NCBI RefSeq assembly: GCF_004342665.1
Contig: NZ_SMBY01000006.1
Span: 124,001-188,000, forward strand
DNA: 64,000 nucleotides
Direction of reading: 5' to 3'
Source: Samsonia erythrinae
GTDB taxonomy: Bacteria > Pseudomonadota > Gammaproteobacteria > Enterobacterales > Enterobacteriaceae
Shown piece by piece: positions 43,542 to 55,759 of this stretch. Under the pieces are notes generated by a model that saw only the letters and a list, made by a program, of their open reading frames with translations, did not search any database and was not told the DNA's origin. Every line of letters begins with the position of its first letter. The stretch's first letter is position 1. The translations under genes and the position numbers were made by a program.

Positions 43542-43703
43542 TAAGAGCGGCTTAATTCATCGCCCAGCCAGTTTGAGAGGTGACGAATGCGCCGCCATCC
43601 ATTACCATAGCGCCCTTTCTGAATTGACATCAGCAGCATTATCGGTCTCCGGTAATGCAATCAGACATTCCCCCGACACAGACGAAAATCGAGCTAAGAA
43701 TTT

Positions 43704-46607
43704 ATGCCTTTTACACTTGGTCAGCGCTGGATCAGCGATACGGAAAGCGAACTTGGGCTAGGAACGGTCGTTGCCATCGATACACGTATGGTCACGCTGC
43801 TTTTCCCCGCCAGCGGCGAAAACCGACTCTACTCCCGCAGCGACGCCCCCATCACCCGCGTGATGTTCAATCCCGGCGATACCGTCACCAGTCATGAAGG
43901 CTGGCAGCTCAAAGTTGATGATGTACAGGAAGAAAAAGGGCTGCTGGTGTATTGCGGCCAACGTCTGGACGACGCCTCGCCAGCACAACTGCGCGAAGTT
44001 TTTCTCGACAGCAGGCTGACATTCAATAAACCGCAGGATCGTCTGTTCGCAGGGCAGATCGACCGCATGGATCGCTTTGCCCTGCGCTATCGCGCACGCA
44101 AACACCAAAACGAACAGGCACGGCAGCAATTAGTCGGGCTGCGCGGTATGCGCGCCAGCCTGATCCCTCACCAGATTCACATTGCGCATGAAGTCGGCCA
44201 GCGTCATGCGCCGCGCGTTTTGCTGGCAGACGAAGTCGGTCTGGGTAAAACGATTGAAGCCGGGATGATCATCCACCAGCAGTTGCTGGCAGGCCGTGCT
44301 GCGCGCGTGCTGATTATTGTACCGGAAACGTTGCAACATCAGTGGCTGGTGGAAATGCTGCGCCGCTTTAATCTGCTGTTTTCGCTGTTTGACGACGAGC
44401 GCTATGCCGAAGCCAGGCTGGACAGCAGCAACCCCTTTGAAACCGAGCAGTTGGTGATTTGCTCACTGGGATTCATTCAACGCAACGCCCAGCGCGTTGA
44501 ACAACTTGTCAACGCCAACTGGGATCTGCTGGTGGTGGATGAAGCCCACCATCTGGTCTGGAGCGAAGACAGCCCCAGCGTGGAATATCAGGCGATTGAA
44601 GCGCTGGCGCGCGCCATCCCCGCCGTGCTGCTGCTTACCGCCACGCCGGAGCAACTGGGTCAGCAGAGCCACTTTGCGCGTTTACGTCTGCTCGATCCCA
44701 ACCGTTTCCACGACTATCAGGAATTTCTGGCCGAACAGCAGCAGTATCGTCCGGTGGCCGATGCCGTCACGCTGCTCTTAGCCGGTGAAAAAGCCCAAAC
44801 GGCTGAACTGAATGCGCTGAGCGATCTGCTGGGCGAACAGGACATCGAACCGCTGCTGAAAGCCATCAACAGCGACAGCGATGACAACCAGAAAGCGCGT
44901 CAGGAACTGATCGCCATGCTGATGGATCGCCACGGCACCAGCCGCGTACTGTTCCGCAACACGCGTCAGGGCGTTAAAGGCTTTCCGCAGCGTATTCTGC
45001 ATCAAATCCGCCTGCCGCTGCCGGCGCAGTACCAAACGGCCATTAAAGTGTCCGGCATTATGAACGCGAATAAGCCGCTGGAAGTCCGCGCCCGCGACAT
45101 GCTGTACCCGGAACAAATTTATCAACAGCTTGAAGGGGATGATGCCACCTGGTGGAACTTCGATCCACGCGTAGAATGGCTGCTGAATTATCTGACCGCC
45201 AACCGTGATGAAAAAGTGCTGGTGATCTGCGCACAGGCCGCTACCGCGCTACAGCTGGAACAAGTGCTGCGCACGCGTGAAGCGATCCGGGCCGCCGTCT
45301 TCCACGAAGGGCTGTCGATTCTGGAACGTGACCGCGCCGCCGCCTATTTTGCCTCCGAAGAAGAAGGCGCACAGGTACTGATTTGTTCAGAGATTGGCTC
45401 TGAAGGCCGTAACTTCCAGTTTGCCAGCCAGTTAGTGATGTTCGATCTGCCGTTCAACCCCGATCTGCTGGAACAGCGTATCGGCCGTTTGGATCGTATC
45501 GGGCAGGCCAAAGAAATTCAGCTTTTGGTGCCGTATCTGGAAAACACCGCGCAGGCCTTGCTGGTACGCTGGTATCACGAAGGGTTGGATGCCTTTGAGC
45601 ACACCTGTCCGACAGGCCGCACGATTTATGATGCCCACCACGCGCAGTTGATCGAGCGCCTGACGACCGTCGGTGAACAACAGGGGCTGGATGAGTTTAT
45701 TCACACTTGCCGCCAGCAGCACGACAATTTGAAACAGCAGTTGGAACAAGGCCGCGATCGCCTGCTGGAAATGCATTCTAACGGCGGCGAAAAAGCTCAG
45801 CAGTTGGCGCAGGCGATTGCCGAGCAGGATAATGACGTCAATCTGGTCACGTTCGCGCTGAATCTGTTTGATATCGTTGGTATCAATCAGGAAGATCGCA
45901 GCGACAATCTGATCGTCCTGACGCCATCCGATCATATGCTGGTGCCGGATTTCCCCGGCCTGCCGCAGGACGGCTGTACGATCACCTTCGATCGCGATCA
46001 GGCGCTCTCCCGCGAAGACGCGCAGTTTATCAGTTGGGAACACCCGCTCATTCGTAACGGGCTCGATCTGGTGCTGTCCGGCGATACCGGAAGCTGTGCG
46101 GTTTCCTTGCTGAAAAATAAAGCCCTGCCGGTCGGTACGCTATTGGCGGAACTGATTTACGTGGTGGAAGCGCAGGCGCCGAAACATCTGCAACTGACGC
46201 GTTTCCTGCCGCCAACGCCGGTTCGCCTGCTCATGGATCGTAAGGGCACGAATCTGGCGGCACAGGTTGAATTCGAGAGCTTCAACCGTCAGCTCAACGC
46301 CGTCAATCGTCATACCTCCAGCAAGCTGGTCAATGCGGTACAGGCCGATGTTCACGCCATGCTGCAACAGGCAGAAGCGCTGGTGGAAACACAGGCGCGC
46401 CAGCTTATCACCGAAGCGCAGCAGCAGGCCGATCTGCAACTGCGCCGCGAGCTGGAACGTCTGGAAGCACTGAAAGCCGTCAACCCTAACATTCGTGAAG
46501 ATGAGCTGACCGCGTTGGAAAACCAGCGTGAACAGGTGCTGAGTAACCTGCACGAAGCCAACTGGCGTCTGGATGCAATTCGTCTGGTCGTAGTGACGCA
46601 TCAGTAA
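43704..46607 (+). CDS. rapA: RNA polymerase-associated ATPase RapA
   Basis: RapA is a Swi2/Snf2-family ATPase that binds core RNA polymerase and promotes its recycling. The 967 residues match E. coli (968). N-terminal Tudor-like folds include [18 protein letters not shown]. Walker A is [15 protein letters not shown], the DEAH box is [11 protein letters not shown], and helicase motif VI is [13 protein letters not shown] short unannotated gap separates it from polB. Confidence 0.97.
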   Translation: MPFTLGQRWISDTESELGLGTVVAIDTRMVTLLFPASGENRLYSRSDAPITRVMFNPGDTVTSHEGWQLKVDDVQEEKGLLVYCGQRLDDASPAQLREVFLDSRLTFNKPQDRLFAGQIDRMDRFALRYRARKHQNEQARQQLVGLRGMRASLIPHQIHIAHEVGQRHAPRVLLADEVGLGKTIEAGMIIHQQLLAGRAARVLIIVPETLQHQWLVEMLRRFNLLFSLFDDERYAEARLDSSNPFETEQLVICSLGFIQRNAQRVEQLVNANWDLLVVDEAHHLVWSEDSPSVEYQAIEALARAIPAVLLLTATPEQLGQQSHFARLRLLDPNRFHDYQEFLAEQQQYRPVADAVTLLLAGEKAQTAELNALSDLLGEQDIEPLLKAINSDSDDNQKARQELIAMLMDRHGTSRVLFRNTRQGVKGFPQRILHQIRLPLPAQYQTAIKVSGIMNANKPLEVRARDMLYPEQIYQQLEGDDATWWNFDPRVEWLLNYLTANRDEKVLVICAQAATALQLEQVLRTREAIRAAVFHEGLSILERDRAAAYFASEEEGAQVLICSEIGSEGRNFQFASQLVMFDLPFNPDLLEQRIGRLDRIGQAKEIQLLVPYLENTAQALLVRWYHEGLDAFEHTCPTGRTIYDAHHAQLIERLTTVGEQQGLDEFIHTCRQQHDNLKQQLEQGRDRLLEMHSNGGEKAQQLAQAIAEQDNDVNLVTFALNLFDIVGINQEDRSDNLIVLTPSDHMLVPDFPGLPQDGCTITFDRDQALSREDAQFISWEHPLIRNGLDLVLSGDTGSCAVSLLKNKALPVGTLLAELIYVVEAQAPKHLQLTRFLPPTPVRLLMDRKGTNLAAQVEFESFNRQLNAVNRHTSSKLVNAVQADVHAMLQQAEALVETQARQLITEAQQQADLQLRRELERLEALKAVNPNIREDELTALENQREQVLSNLHEANWRLDAIRLVVVTHQ

Positions 46608-46671
46608 TGCGTCGCCCGTGCGTTAGTCAGTCAGACTTTTCAGCACAGGGATTGCATCATATTAGGGAAAG

Positions 46672-46710
46672 CACGGGGATGAGGTTTTCGCAGGAATACC
46701 TCACCCCGTG
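46672..46710. repeat. Inverted repeat between rapA and rluA
   Basis: CACGGGG-A-TGAGGT and ACCTCA-CCCCGTG form a strong stem with a single bulged base and a 12-base loop. There is no T run, so it may stabilise the rapA 3' end rather than terminate. No known repeat family was recognised. Confidence 0.5.
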
Positions 46711-46775
46711 ATAGGCCCGTGTATCTCGATCAAACAGCAACGACGTCTCTGTCTTTTGCGTATTTTGGAGCGTGA

Positions 46776-47429
46776 ATGGAACCCTATAATCCGCCTACCG
46801 ATCCCTGGTTGCATATTCTTTATCAGGATCAGCACATCATGGTGGTGAATAAACCCAGCGGTCTGCTGTCGGTTCCCGGCCGTGCGCCGGAACACAAAGA
46901 CAGCGTCATGAGCCGCATTCAGGCTGATTATCCAACGGCCGAATCCGTTCATCGTCTGGATATGGCGACCAGCGGCGTGATTGTCGTCGCCCTGACCAAA
47001 GCCGCCGAGCGCGAGTTAAAGCGTCAATTTCGCGAGCGCGAACCCAAAAAATCCTACCTTGCCCGCGTGTGGGGACACATGGCGCAGGATGACGGCGTCA
47101 TCGATCTGCCGCTCATCTGCGACTGGCCAAACCGCCCCAAACAGAAAGTCTGTTTTGAAACGGGTAAACCGGCGCAAACGGAATATCAGGTCATCTCACG
47201 TGACGACGACGGGACGACACGCGTCAAGCTGATGCCGATTACCGGCCGCTCGCATCAACTGCGCGTCCACCTGCTCGCGCTGGGCCACCCTATCCTCGGT
47301 GACGGTTTTTATGCCCATCCGGAGGCCAAAGCGCTGGCGCCTCGCCTGTTACTGCACGCACAAGAACTGGCTATCACGCACCCGGCGTTCAATACGCCGA
47401 TGCACTTTCGTTGCGAAGCGGATTTCTGA
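46776..47429 (+). CDS. rluA: rRNA/tRNA pseudouridine synthase RluA
   Basis: RluA converts U746 of 23S rRNA and U32 of several tRNAs to pseudouridine. It has 217 residues (E. coli 219). The catalytic aspartate is in VHRLDMATSGVIVVAL; other conserved stretches are DWPNRPKQKVC and PITGRSHQLRVHLLALGHPILGD. The ATG lies eight bases after GGAG. Order rapA-rluA is conserved with E. coli. Confidence 0.97.
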   Translation: MEPYNPPTDPWLHILYQDQHIMVVNKPSGLLSVPGRAPEHKDSVMSRIQADYPTAESVHRLDMATSGVIVVALTKAAERELKRQFREREPKKSYLARVWGHMAQDDGVIDLPLICDWPNRPKQKVCFETGKPAQTEYQVISRDDDGTTRVKLMPITGRSHQLRVHLLALGHPILGDGFYAHPEAKALAPRLLLHAQELAITHPAFNTPMHFRCEADF

Positions 47430-47518
47430 GGCAAGCACGCTGACGGTATAGGCTAATCTGGGGTAGTGGAGCGGTAAAAAAACAAGGAAGGGGGTAAAAA
47501 AGAAGGGAAACCTGTGGA

Positions 47519-48376
47519 TTATTTTGCCTGATTCGCGCCCTTCAATAGTTCATAGGCGGCCTGAATATCCTGTGCTTTACGCTTAGCGATCTCCATCATT
47601 CGCGGCGAAAGCTTCTTCGCCACCAGCTTATCGGGATGATGCTCACTCATCAGCTTGCGATAAGCGCGTTTGATCGTGACAGCATCATCGCTGCTGCGCA
47701 CGCCTAATGTACGACAGGCGCTTTCGACCGTTGGCCCGCGTGGCGGAAAAGAGGGACGTTGGCCGCCATAAGAGTGTCCACCGGAATAGCCACTCCTGCG
47801 GCGCTGATGAGATTTATCATGCTGTCGGGACTGCCCCGCCGTGCTTTCCATGTTCCGCAGAAAAAATTCAAACTGCTCACGCGTCACCCCCAGTTCATCC
47901 GCAATCACGTACAGCACACGCCGTTCGTTCGGGTGCAGCACGCCGTCAACCAAGGCGACCTGAAGCTGAATTTCCAGAAACATCTTAATTAAATCAAAGC
48001 GTCCCAGACACGCATCGCGCAATTTGCGCAAGGTGATCCGCAGAGGAAAATGGCTGGCCTTCCCATCACGAAAAGCCTGTTGCGCCGCGGTTCTGGCTTC
48101 ACCAAACAGCTCAAGGCGATCCATGATTTTGGTCGCAATCCGGATATCGGCTTCCGTCACCCGGCCTTTGGACTTGGTCAGGTGTCCCATGGCCTGAAAG
48201 GTCGTGAGAAAGAACAATGACTGACGTGTGGACTGGGCAGAAAAAAAATCACGGCGACGCGATGCCTGGGCCTTGTCAATCCAATGCCCCATCAGCAACC
48301 CCATGATCATTCCCCAGATGCCGGCACTTGAGATGATCCCCAGCGCCAACCCCAGCAACTTTCCCCAATACCGCAT
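47519..48376 (-). CDS. djlA: Co-chaperone DjlA
   Basis: DjlA is a membrane-anchored DnaJ-like protein that stimulates DnaK and can activate the Rcs envelope-stress pathway. It has 285 residues (E. coli 271). The single N-terminal transmembrane helix with GxxxG-like spacing ([22 protein letters not shown]) anchors it; a TerB-like region follows, and the C-terminal J domain carries the HPD motif in [10 protein letters not shown]. The segment before the J domain is arginine/glycine rich. It is divergent from lptD. Confidence 0.96.
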   Translation of the reverse strand: MRYWGKLLGLALGIISSAGIWGMIMGLLMGHWIDKAQASRRRDFFSAQSTRQSLFFLTTFQAMGHLTKSKGRVTEADIRIATKIMDRLELFGEARTAAQQAFRDGKASHFPLRITLRKLRDACLGRFDLIKMFLEIQLQVALVDGVLHPNERRVLYVIADELGVTREQFEFFLRNMESTAGQSRQHDKSHQRRRSGYSGGHSYGGQRPSFPPRGPTVESACRTLGVRSSDDAVTIKRAYRKLMSEHHPDKLVAKKLSPRMMEIAKRKAQDIQAAYELLKGANQAK

Positions 48377-48558
48377 ATACTCCTCAAATCCTCATGCCGT
48401 CAGCCAAAAATTGCTTTATCATACCTGTCATTTATCTTTGCACCTAACGGCGGTGCGTAGCCGTGGGGATTTAACACTGGCGCAACGCTAATGAGTGATA
48501 TAGTCTCTGACCGTTTGTCGGCATGATGCCCTGGATGACGGAACACCTGATACCGCGT

Positions 48559-50922
48559 ATGAAAAAAAGTATCCCAACTCTGCTGGCCACTCTGGTTTGG
48601 TCGGCGCTTTACAGCCAGCACGCGCTGGCGGATCTTGCCGAACAGTGCATGCTGGGTGTACCTACGTACAACAGACCGCTGGTCACAGGCGATCCTAATC
48701 AGTTGCCGGTCAATATTCAGGCCGACAGAACCGAAGCCCGCTATCCTGATAGTGCCAGATTCATCGGCAACGTGGACGTTCGGCAGGGAAACAGCGTCCT
48801 GACCGCTGAACAGGTGGAACTGAACCAACTGGAACCCGCAACGCAAAATAGCTCGCCAACCCGAACGATTACCGCAACAGGAAACGTCCATTACGACGAC
48901 AATCAGGTCATCCTGAAGGGCCCGAAAGCCTGGGCCAACCTGAATACCAAAGATACCGACGTCTATGAAGGCGACTATCAGATGGTGGGCCGTCAGGGGC
49001 GTGGCGCCGCCGATAAAATGAAAATGCGTGACGGCAATCGCTACACTATTCTGGAAAACGGTTCCTTTACCTCTTGTCTGCCGGGAGATAATAGCTGGAG
49101 CGTCGTCGGTTCGGAAGTCATTCAGGACAGAGAAGAGCAAGTTGCTGAAATCTGGAACGCGCGTTTCAAGATTGGCAACGTGCCCGTATTCTACAGCCCG
49201 TATTTGCAGCTTCCTATCGGTGATAAACGACGCTCAGGCTTCCTGATCCCTAACGCAAAATATGGCAGCAGCAACGGTTTTGAATTGCTGACGCCCTATT
49301 ACTGGAATATCGCGCCCAACTTTGACGCGACGATCACGCCGCACCTGCAAACCAAACGCGGCTTGCAGTGGCAGAATGAGTTCCGCTACCTGACGACGCC
49401 GGGCCTCGGGGTGATTCAGTTTGACTGGCTGCCCAGCGACAATGAGTACGCCAAGACGGTCCCTCAGGATGATAACGATACCCGCTGGCTGTTCCATTGG
49501 GGCCACAATGGCGTCATGGATCAGGTCTGGCGTTTTAACGCGGACTATACGAAAGTCAGTGATGACCGCTACTTTACCGATCTGGACTCGTTATACGGCT
49601 CGACCACCGATGGGTACGTCACCCAAAAACTGAGTGTGGGCTATGCGAACCAAAACTGGAATACCACGCTGTCGACCCGGCAGTTCCAGGTCTTTTCCAA
49701 TGCCAACAACCGCGATGTCTACCGCGCTGAACCTCAGCTCGATATTAATTATTACCAGAATGATATCGGCCCGTTTGATATGCATCTTTATGGTCAGGCG
49801 GTAAAATTTACCAACGTCAACAACAACCGGCCGGAAGCCACGCGCCTGCATATCGAACCCACCCTGAATCTCCCGCTGGCCAACAGCTGGGCCAGCCTGA
49901 ATACCGAGGCCAAACTCTTAGCGACGCACTATCAGCAGGATAATCTGGAACGCTACCGTGCCGATCCCAGCGTCAGCGACATTAATAAAAATGCGCTGGA
50001 AAGCTCCGTCAACCGCGTCATGTCGCAATACAAGGTCGATGGCAAGATGGTCTTCGAACGCGAGATGGACTGGTCGCAGGCCTATACTCAGACGCTGGAG
50101 CCTCGCGCACAATACTTGTACGTGCCTTACCGCAATCAGAACAACATTCATACTTATGACTCGACGTTGCTACAGACCGACTATTCCGGCCTGTTCCGCG
50201 ATCGCAGCTACAGCGGCCTGGATCGTATCGCCTCCGCCAATCAGATTGCGACCGGCGTCACCACGCGTATTTATGATGATGAATTGGTTGAACGTTTTAA
50301 CGCCTCCATAGGTCAAATCTATTACTTCAACCGTCCTCGCACCGGTGACCGCAACACATCGCTTGATAAAAGTGATAGCAACGGCAGTCAGGTATGGGCT
50401 GGCGACACGTTCCTGAGAATCGATGACCGGTGGGGAGTACGCGGTGGTCTGCAATATGACAACCGCCTGAACGAAGTCGCGCTGGGCGATGCCGTGTTAG
50501 AATATCGTCAGGATGCGGAACGGCTGGTACAGCTAAACTACCGTTACGCCAGTCCTGAATATATTCGCGATATGCTGCCGAACCTGACAAACCAGGGCTC
50601 GCAGCAGGGCATCTCTCAGGTTGGCATCACGGCAAGCTGGCCGATTGCCGATCGCTGGGCCGTTGTCGGCGCCTATTATTACGATGCCAAGGCCAATCAG
50701 TCGGCCAATCAGTTAATTGGCGTACAGTACAACACCTGCTGTTGGGCTGTGAGTGTCGGTTATGAACGTAAAATTACCGACTGGAACAGCGCCAGTCGCA
50801 GCAGCGACTACGACAACAAAGTGTCGTTTAATATTGAGTTGCGTGGTTTAAGCAGTAACTACAGCCTGGGTTCCGAAAAAATGCTGCGCTCGGGCATTTT
50901 GCCTTACCAGCGCGCATTTTGA
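48559..50922 (+). CDS. lptD: LPS-assembly outer membrane protein LptD
   Basis: LptD, with the lipoprotein LptE, inserts lipopolysaccharide into the outer leaflet. The start [25 protein letters not shown] gives a clean signal peptide and 787 residues (E. coli 784); upstream ATGs add 12 residues with no homology. The N-terminal jellyroll domain (about residues 25-200) precedes the 26-strand barrel. The four disulfide cysteines are kept: [16 protein letters not shown] and the CC pair in YNTCCWAVS. Confidence 0.97.
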   Translation: MKKSIPTLLATLVWSALYSQHALADLAEQCMLGVPTYNRPLVTGDPNQLPVNIQADRTEARYPDSARFIGNVDVRQGNSVLTAEQVELNQLEPATQNSSPTRTITATGNVHYDDNQVILKGPKAWANLNTKDTDVYEGDYQMVGRQGRGAADKMKMRDGNRYTILENGSFTSCLPGDNSWSVVGSEVIQDREEQVAEIWNARFKIGNVPVFYSPYLQLPIGDKRRSGFLIPNAKYGSSNGFELLTPYYWNIAPNFDATITPHLQTKRGLQWQNEFRYLTTPGLGVIQFDWLPSDNEYAKTVPQDDNDTRWLFHWGHNGVMDQVWRFNADYTKVSDDRYFTDLDSLYGSTTDGYVTQKLSVGYANQNWNTTLSTRQFQVFSNANNRDVYRAEPQLDINYYQNDIGPFDMHLYGQAVKFTNVNNNRPEATRLHIEPTLNLPLANSWASLNTEAKLLATHYQQDNLERYRADPSVSDINKNALESSVNRVMSQYKVDGKMVFEREMDWSQAYTQTLEPRAQYLYVPYRNQNNIHTYDSTLLQTDYSGLFRDRSYSGLDRIASANQIATGVTTRIYDDELVERFNASIGQIYYFNRPRTGDRNTSLDKSDSNGSQVWAGDTFLRIDDRWGVRGGLQYDNRLNEVALGDAVLEYRQDAERLVQLNYRYASPEYIRDMLPNLTNQGSQQGISQVGITASWPIADRWAVVGAYYYDAKANQSANQLIGVQYNTCCWAVSVGYERKITDWNSASRSSDYDNKVSFNIELRGLSSNYSLGSEKMLRSGILPYQRAF

Positions 50923-51029
50923 TGCCGTCTGATTCAGCATGCTGAGCCGGTAAAGATGTCGCTGACAGGCTTCCTCAATGAAACGTTGAAACTTTTAACC
51001 CGCCTTGCGGATGAGATAATGGGAAAGGT

Positions 51030-52325
51030 ATGAAGAACTGGAGAACGCTTATTCTCGGATTGGCACTGAGTGCCTCTACCGCGTTCGCAGCACCACAAGT
51101 GGTTGATAAAGTCGCAGCGGTGGTTGATAACAGCGTCGTGTTAGAAAGTGATGTAAACAGTCTTTTGCAATCGGTAAAACTGAACGCCCAGCAGGCCGGA
51201 CAACAACTACCGGATGATGCCACGCTGCGTCATCAAATTACCGATCGCCTGATCATGGACAACATTATCCTGCAAATAGCGCAGAAGATGGGGATCCAGG
51301 TGACGGATGAACAACTGGATCAGGCCATTGCCAATATTGCCGCCCAGAACCGGATGTCCGTAGACCAGCTAAAAAGCCAACTGGCCTATGAAGGTTTAAA
51401 TTACAGCACCTATCGCAGCCAAATCCGTAAGGAGATGCTGATTGCGGAAGTACGCAACAACGAGGTTCGCCGTCGCGTCACTGTGCTCCCGCAGGAGGTC
51501 GACACGTTGGCTCAGCAGATCGCCAACCAGACCGGTGAGAATGATGAACTCAATCTGAGTCATATTCTGATCCCTCTGCCGGAAAATCCCACCCAGCAGC
51601 AGGTCGATGGCGCAGAAAATCTGGCGACCGCTTTAGTTAAGCAAATTAGTGAAGGCGCGGATTTCGGCAAACTGGCCGCCACTTACTCGGCTGACCCTCA
51701 GGCGCTAAAAGGTGGGCAAATGGGCTGGGGCAAATTGCAGGAAATCCCGACGCTGTTCGCCGAGCGCTTAACGCAGGCGAAGAAAGGTCAAGTCGTCGGC
51801 CCGATCCGTTCCGGCGTGGGGTTCCACATTTTGAAGGTGAACGACATTCGTGGCGGGAACAAGAGCATATCGGTCACTGAAACTCATGCGCGCCACATTC
51901 TGCTCAGGCCTTCTGTGGTTATGACGGACAGTCAGGCTCAGGCCAAACTGGCCGAGGTGGCACAGCAGATCAAGAACGGCAGTACCGATTTCGCAACACA
52001 AGCGAAGCTGCTGTCTCAGGATCCGGGTTCGGCGAATCAGGGCGGCGACCTTGGCTGGGCTTCTCCGGATATGTACGATCCGGCGTTCCGCGATGCGCTG
52101 TTGAAACTGAAGAAAGGCGAAATCAGTCAGCCGGTTCACTCCTCTTTCGGTTGGCACCTGATCCAGCTACTGGATACCCGTCGGGTGGATAAAACCGACG
52201 CGGCGCAAAAAGAGCAGGCGTATCGTATGATCTTTAATCGTAAATTCGCTGAGGAAGCGCAAACCTGGATGCAGGAACAGCGCGCAGCGGCTTACGTCAA
52301 AGTGATAAATGGCGCTAATCCCTAA
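51030..52325 (+). CDS. surA: Periplasmic chaperone and peptidyl-prolyl isomerase SurA
   Basis: SurA escorts unfolded outer-membrane proteins, LptD among them, to the BAM complex. It has 431 residues (E. coli 428). A signal peptide of about 20 residues ends at TAFAAPQ; an N-terminal chaperone region, two parvulin domains (starting near [12 protein letters not shown] and [12 protein letters not shown]) and a C-terminal helix follow. It lies 107 bases after lptD and overlaps pdxA by one base. Confidence 0.97.
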   Translation: MKNWRTLILGLALSASTAFAAPQVVDKVAAVVDNSVVLESDVNSLLQSVKLNAQQAGQQLPDDATLRHQITDRLIMDNIILQIAQKMGIQVTDEQLDQAIANIAAQNRMSVDQLKSQLAYEGLNYSTYRSQIRKEMLIAEVRNNEVRRRVTVLPQEVDTLAQQIANQTGENDELNLSHILIPLPENPTQQQVDGAENLATALVKQISEGADFGKLAATYSADPQALKGGQMGWGKLQEIPTLFAERLTQAKKGQVVGPIRSGVGFHILKVNDIRGGNKSISVTETHARHILLRPSVVMTDSQAQAKLAEVAQQIKNGSTDFATQAKLLSQDPGSANQGGDLGWASPDMYDPAFRDALLKLKKGEISQPVHSSFGWHLIQLLDTRRVDKTDAAQKEQAYRMIFNRKFAEEAQTWMQEQRAAAYVKVINGANP

Positions 52326-53326
52326 TGCAGACGGAAAGCAATACGCCACGCGTTGCGATCACCCCCGGCGAGCCTGCCGGGATTGGCCCCGATCTGGTGA
52401 TTGCTCTGGCGCAGCAGAACTGGCCAGTGGAGCTGGTTTGCTGCGCGGATCCTGAGTTGTTATTCAGCCGCGCATTGCAACTGTCGATGCCGCTGACGCT
52501 GCGCGATTACCAACCCAATCAGCCTGCGCTGCCGCAGCAGGCAGGGAGCCTTACCATTCTGCCGGTTGTCGCGCCGACCACCACACTCGCAGGTCAATTA
52601 AACGTCAGTAACAGCGCTTATGTCGTTGAAACATTAACCCGTGCTTGCGATGGTTGCCTGAACGGCGAGTTTGCCGCGCTGGTTACCGGGCCGGTTCATA
52701 AAGGCATCATCAACGATGCCGGCGTCCCGTTCAGCGGGCACACCGAATTTTTCGCCGAACGTAGCGGCTGTGACCGTGTCGTCATGATGCTGGCGACGGA
52801 AGAACTGCGTGTCGCTCTGGCGACAACGCATCTGCCGCTGGCGGCCGTTTCTGCGGCAATTACCCGCCAAAGCCTGCACGAAGTCATCACGATCTTGCAT
52901 CATGATTTGCAGACGAAATTCGGTATCGTTCAACCCCGGATCACGGTCTGTGGGCTGAATCCCCATGCTGGCGAAGGCGGCCATATGGGACGTGAAGAGC
53001 TGGATGTCATTAATCCGGCACTGGACGAACTGCGGCAACAGGGCATCACACTGGTCGGCCCGCTGCCTGCCGACACCCTCTTCCAGCCCAAATATCTGCA
53101 ACACACTGACGCCGTTTTGGCGATGTACCACGATCAAGGGCTCCCGGTTCTGAAATATCAGGGCTTCGGGCGCGCCGTTAATATCACGCTGGGGTTACCT
53201 TTTATCCGCACATCCGTTGACCACGGTACAGCGCTTGAGCTGGCCGCAACGGGTGGCGCCGATCCCGGCAGCTTCATCACGGCATTAAATCTTGCCATTA
53301 AAATGATAAAACACAGTAATGAATAA
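52325..53326 (+). CDS. pdxA: 4-hydroxythreonine-4-phosphate dehydrogenase
   Basis: PdxA oxidises 4-phosphohydroxy-L-threonine with NAD in the DXP-dependent pyridoxal phosphate pathway. It has 333 residues (E. coli 329). Conserved stretches include [29 protein letters not shown] with [20 protein letters not shown] and [13 protein letters not shown], with [12 protein letters not shown] providing metal ligands. It begins in the surA stop (TAATG) and overlaps rsmA by eight bases. Confidence 0.97.
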   Translation: MQTESNTPRVAITPGEPAGIGPDLVIALAQQNWPVELVCCADPELLFSRALQLSMPLTLRDYQPNQPALPQQAGSLTILPVVAPTTTLAGQLNVSNSAYVVETLTRACDGCLNGEFAALVTGPVHKGIINDAGVPFSGHTEFFAERSGCDRVVMMLATEELRVALATTHLPLAAVSAAITRQSLHEVITILHHDLQTKFGIVQPRITVCGLNPHAGEGGHMGREELDVINPALDELRQQGITLVGPLPADTLFQPKYLQHTDAVLAMYHDQGLPVLKYQGFGRAVNITLGLPFIRTSVDHGTALELAATGGADPGSFITALNLAIKMIKHSNE

Positions 53327-54137
53327 TCGCGTACACCAAGGTCACTTCGCCCGTAAACGTTTTGGGCAAAACTTCTTAAACGATCGTTTCGTGATCGACA
53401 GCATTGTTTCGGCAATTCATCCTCAGCCCGGTCAAGCGATAGTCGAGATCGGCCCGGGTCTCGGCGCACTAACCGCCCCTGTCGGCGAGCGCATGGATCG
53501 TTTTACCGTGATTGAACTGGATCGGGATCTTGCCGCACGGTTGGAAACGCATCCGACGCTGAAAGATAAGCTGACGATCATTCAGCAAGACGCCATGACG
53601 ATCGATTTCGCTGCGCTCGCAGAGCAAGCCGGACAATCTCTGCGCGTTTTTGGCAACCTGCCGTACAATATTTCGACACCGCTGATGTTCCACTTGTTCA
53701 GCTATACTCAGTCTATCCGTGACATGCACTTTATGTTGCAGAAAGAAGTCGTTAACCGGCTGGTCGCGGGGCCAAACAGTAAGGCCTATGGTCGCCTGAG
53801 CGTGATGGCGCAATATTATTGTCAGGTGATCCCGGTACTTGAAGTGCCGCCGGAGGCGTTTAAACCGGCACCGAAGGTGGATTCTGCTGTAGTGCGGCTC
53901 GTCCCTCATGCCGAGCTCCCCTACCCGGTCAGCGATATTCGCATGCTGAGCCGTATCACCACGGAAGCGTTTAATCAGCGCCGCAAGACATTGCGTAACA
54001 GTCTGGGCAACCTGTTCACCCCGGAGAGACTCGCCGAGCTGGGCATTGATGCCACCAGCCGTGCGGAGAATGTGACCGTTGAGCAATATTGCCGATTAGC
54101 CAATTGGTTAAGCGAGCACCTTGCAAAACAGGAATAA
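53319..54137 (+). CDS. rsmA: 16S rRNA dimethyladenosine transferase RsmA (KsgA)
   Basis: RsmA dimethylates two adjacent adenosines (A1518 and A1519) in 16S rRNA as a late quality-control step of 30S assembly. The 272-residue length is close to the E. coli 273. SAM-binding features are [31 protein letters not shown], and catalytic motif [15 protein letters not shown]. It overlaps pdxA and is followed 12 bases later by apaG. Confidence 0.98.
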   Translation: MNNRVHQGHFARKRFGQNFLNDRFVIDSIVSAIHPQPGQAIVEIGPGLGALTAPVGERMDRFTVIELDRDLAARLETHPTLKDKLTIIQQDAMTIDFAALAEQAGQSLRVFGNLPYNISTPLMFHLFSYTQSIRDMHFMLQKEVVNRLVAGPNSKAYGRLSVMAQYYCQVIPVLEVPPEAFKPAPKVDSAVVRLVPHAELPYPVSDIRMLSRITTEAFNQRRKTLRNSLGNLFTPERLAELGIDATSRAENVTVEQYCRLANWLSEHLAKQE

Positions 54138-54149
54138 CTGGAGTTCATC

Positions 54150-54527
54150 ATGATCAATGCGCCCCGCGTTTGTGTACAGGTTCAGAGCTTTTACGTGGAA
54201 TCACAATCGGAGCCTGATGAAGAACGTTTCGTGTTTGCTTATACGATTACGGTTCGCAATCTGGGGCGTCATGAAGTCCAGCTACTGGGACGCTATTGGC
54301 TGATCACTAACGGTAACGGTCGCCAGACAGAGGTTCAGGGCGAGGGCGTGGTCGGCGAACAACCGATTATCCGCCCCGGCGGCGAGTTTCAATATACCAG
54401 CGGCACGGTCATGGAGACGCCTCTTGGCACAATGGAAGGCCACTACCATATGGTTGATCATCAGGGCAAAGCGTTTCAGATCTCAATCCCCGTTTTCCGT
54501 CTGGCTATCCCTTCACTGATACATTAA
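54150..54527 (+). CDS. apaG: ApaG domain protein
   Basis: A 125-residue single-domain protein of the DUF525/ApaG family with a beta-sandwich fold. Its biochemical role is not established. Conserved parts are [20 protein letters not shown] and [16 protein letters not shown] with GTMEGHY. A GGAG site precedes the ATG. Its place between rsmA and apaH is the standard enteric arrangement, with a two-base gap to apaH. Confidence 0.96.
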   Translation: MINAPRVCVQVQSFYVESQSEPDEERFVFAYTITVRNLGRHEVQLLGRYWLITNGNGRQTEVQGEGVVGEQPIIRPGGEFQYTSGTVMETPLGTMEGHYHMVDHQGKAFQISIPVFRLAIPSLIH

Positions 54528-54529
54528 TT

Positions 54530-55375
54530 ATGTCTACCTACTTAGTTGGCGATGTTCACGGCTGTTTCGTTGAACTCAAAGCGCTATTGGCGCAAGTTTC
54601 CTTTAATCCTGAGCATGATACGCTCTGGTTAACCGGCGATCTGGTCGCTCGCGGGCCGGACTCGCTTCAGGTTCTGCGCTTCGTTCGTTCTCTCGGCTCC
54701 TCTGTCCGTATGGTGCTTGGTAATCACGACCTGCATCTACTGGCCGTTTATGCCGGAATCAGTCGCAATAAACCGAAAGATCGCCTCGGCGACCTCCTCG
54801 CCGCGCCGGACGCAGACGATCTGCTCAACTGGTTGCGCCGCCAGCCTATCCTACAGGTCGATGAAGATCGAAAACTCGTCATGGCGCACGCCGGTATTAC
54901 CCCGCAGTGGGATCTGGCGACAGCGATGATGTGCGCACGCGAAGTCGAATCGATCCTGAGCAGCGATAGCTACCCACTTTTCCTTGATGCTATGTACGGC
55001 GACATGCCAAACCACTGGAGCCCGGCGCTCAGCGGTCTGGCGCGTTTGCGTTTTAGCACCAACGTCTTTACCCGTATGCGCTACTGTTTTTCCGGCGGGC
55101 AGTTGGATATGCTTTGCAAAGAACCCCCTCATCAGGCCCCTTCTTTATTAAAACCGTGGTTTGCACTGCCAGGCCAAATCGCCGATGAATACGCCATTGC
55201 GTTCGGCCACTGGGCATCGTTGGAAGGGAAAGGCACGCCGGAAAACATATATGCGCTGGATACCGGATGCTGCTGGGGGGGGACACTCACGATGCTGCGT
55301 TGGGATGATAAGCGTTACTTTACGCAACCATCACTTTCGTCCAACACCGTCCTCTCTGGCGAGACCACACGCTGA
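54530..55375 (+). CDS. apaH: Symmetrical bis(5'-nucleosyl)-tetraphosphatase ApaH
   Basis: ApaH hydrolyses diadenosine tetraphosphate to two ADP and also removes Np4A-type caps from RNA. The 281-residue length matches the family. It is a PPP-type metallophosphatase: GDVHGC near residue 7, [10 protein letters not shown] near 36, GNHDLHLL near 64, and AHAGI near 120 supply the metal ligands. It ends the lptD-surA-pdxA-rsmA-apaGH run. Confidence 0.97.
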   Translation: MSTYLVGDVHGCFVELKALLAQVSFNPEHDTLWLTGDLVARGPDSLQVLRFVRSLGSSVRMVLGNHDLHLLAVYAGISRNKPKDRLGDLLAAPDADDLLNWLRRQPILQVDEDRKLVMAHAGITPQWDLATAMMCAREVESILSSDSYPLFLDAMYGDMPNHWSPALSGLARLRFSTNVFTRMRYCFSGGQLDMLCKEPPHQAPSLLKPWFALPGQIADEYAIAFGHWASLEGKGTPENIYALDTGCCWGGTLTMLRWDDKRYFTQPSLSSNTVLSGETTR

Positions 55376-55399
55376 AGGCGACAGACTCGCCGTCCTGCG

Positions 55400-55597
55400 T
55401 CATATTTCCGCCGACAACCGCCTCTGAGGCTGCCCGGTTTCGGATGAAGGTCGCTCCCCTTCCTCGATGGGAAGCGACCACACGCAGCCGCCCAAGAACC
55501 CGGACAAACCCACCGCCACCACTCCGCCAGTCGGCAATTCGCGGCGGCGTGGATCGTTCAGACGATCGGTATTCAGGTTGCGGATTCTGTTCGTCAT
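55400..55597 (-). CDS. Small ORF of unknown function between apaH and folA
   Basis: A possible 65-residue protein starting MTNRIRNLNTDRLNDPRRR and ending RRLSAEI. It is credible because GAGGAG lies nine bases before its ATG. I do not recognise its function. The central LSGFLGGCVWSLPIEEGERPS, and an overlapping frame with LGRLRVVASHRGRGATF, remind me of phage Ash/Icd-like proteins, but this is memory only. The ORF could be longer (84 residues) from an upstream ATG. The surrounding 380 bases hold no other feature except the folA terminator. Confidence 0.35.
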   Translation of the reverse strand: MTNRIRNLNTDRLNDPRRRELPTGGVVAVGLSGFLGGCVWSLPIEEGERPSSETGQPQRRLSAEI

Positions 55598-55711
55598 TGG
55601 TTCTGTCTCCTCGGTGATCAAACACAGCGGTTTAATGGCGCATTCCTCGCTCACGACATAAACCCCTTTCCGCTTTTATCCTAGCGGCGACAGATGACGA
55701 AAATGTGAAAC

Positions 55712-55735
55712 AAAAAAGCCCGCAACAGGGCGGGC
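55712..55735 (-). terminator. folA terminator
   Basis: GCCCGC and GCGGGC form a 6-bp stem with a 6-base loop; on the minus strand it runs into TTTTTT. It lies 25 bases past the folA stop. Confidence 0.85.
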
Positions 55736-55759
55736 AGTGAGTATGGTGGATAACCGGCG

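Noticed and set aside
43573-43761. Short plus-strand ORF ahead of rapA
   Set aside because: It runs into the rapA reading region in another frame, has no recognisable domain, and there is no good ribosome site.
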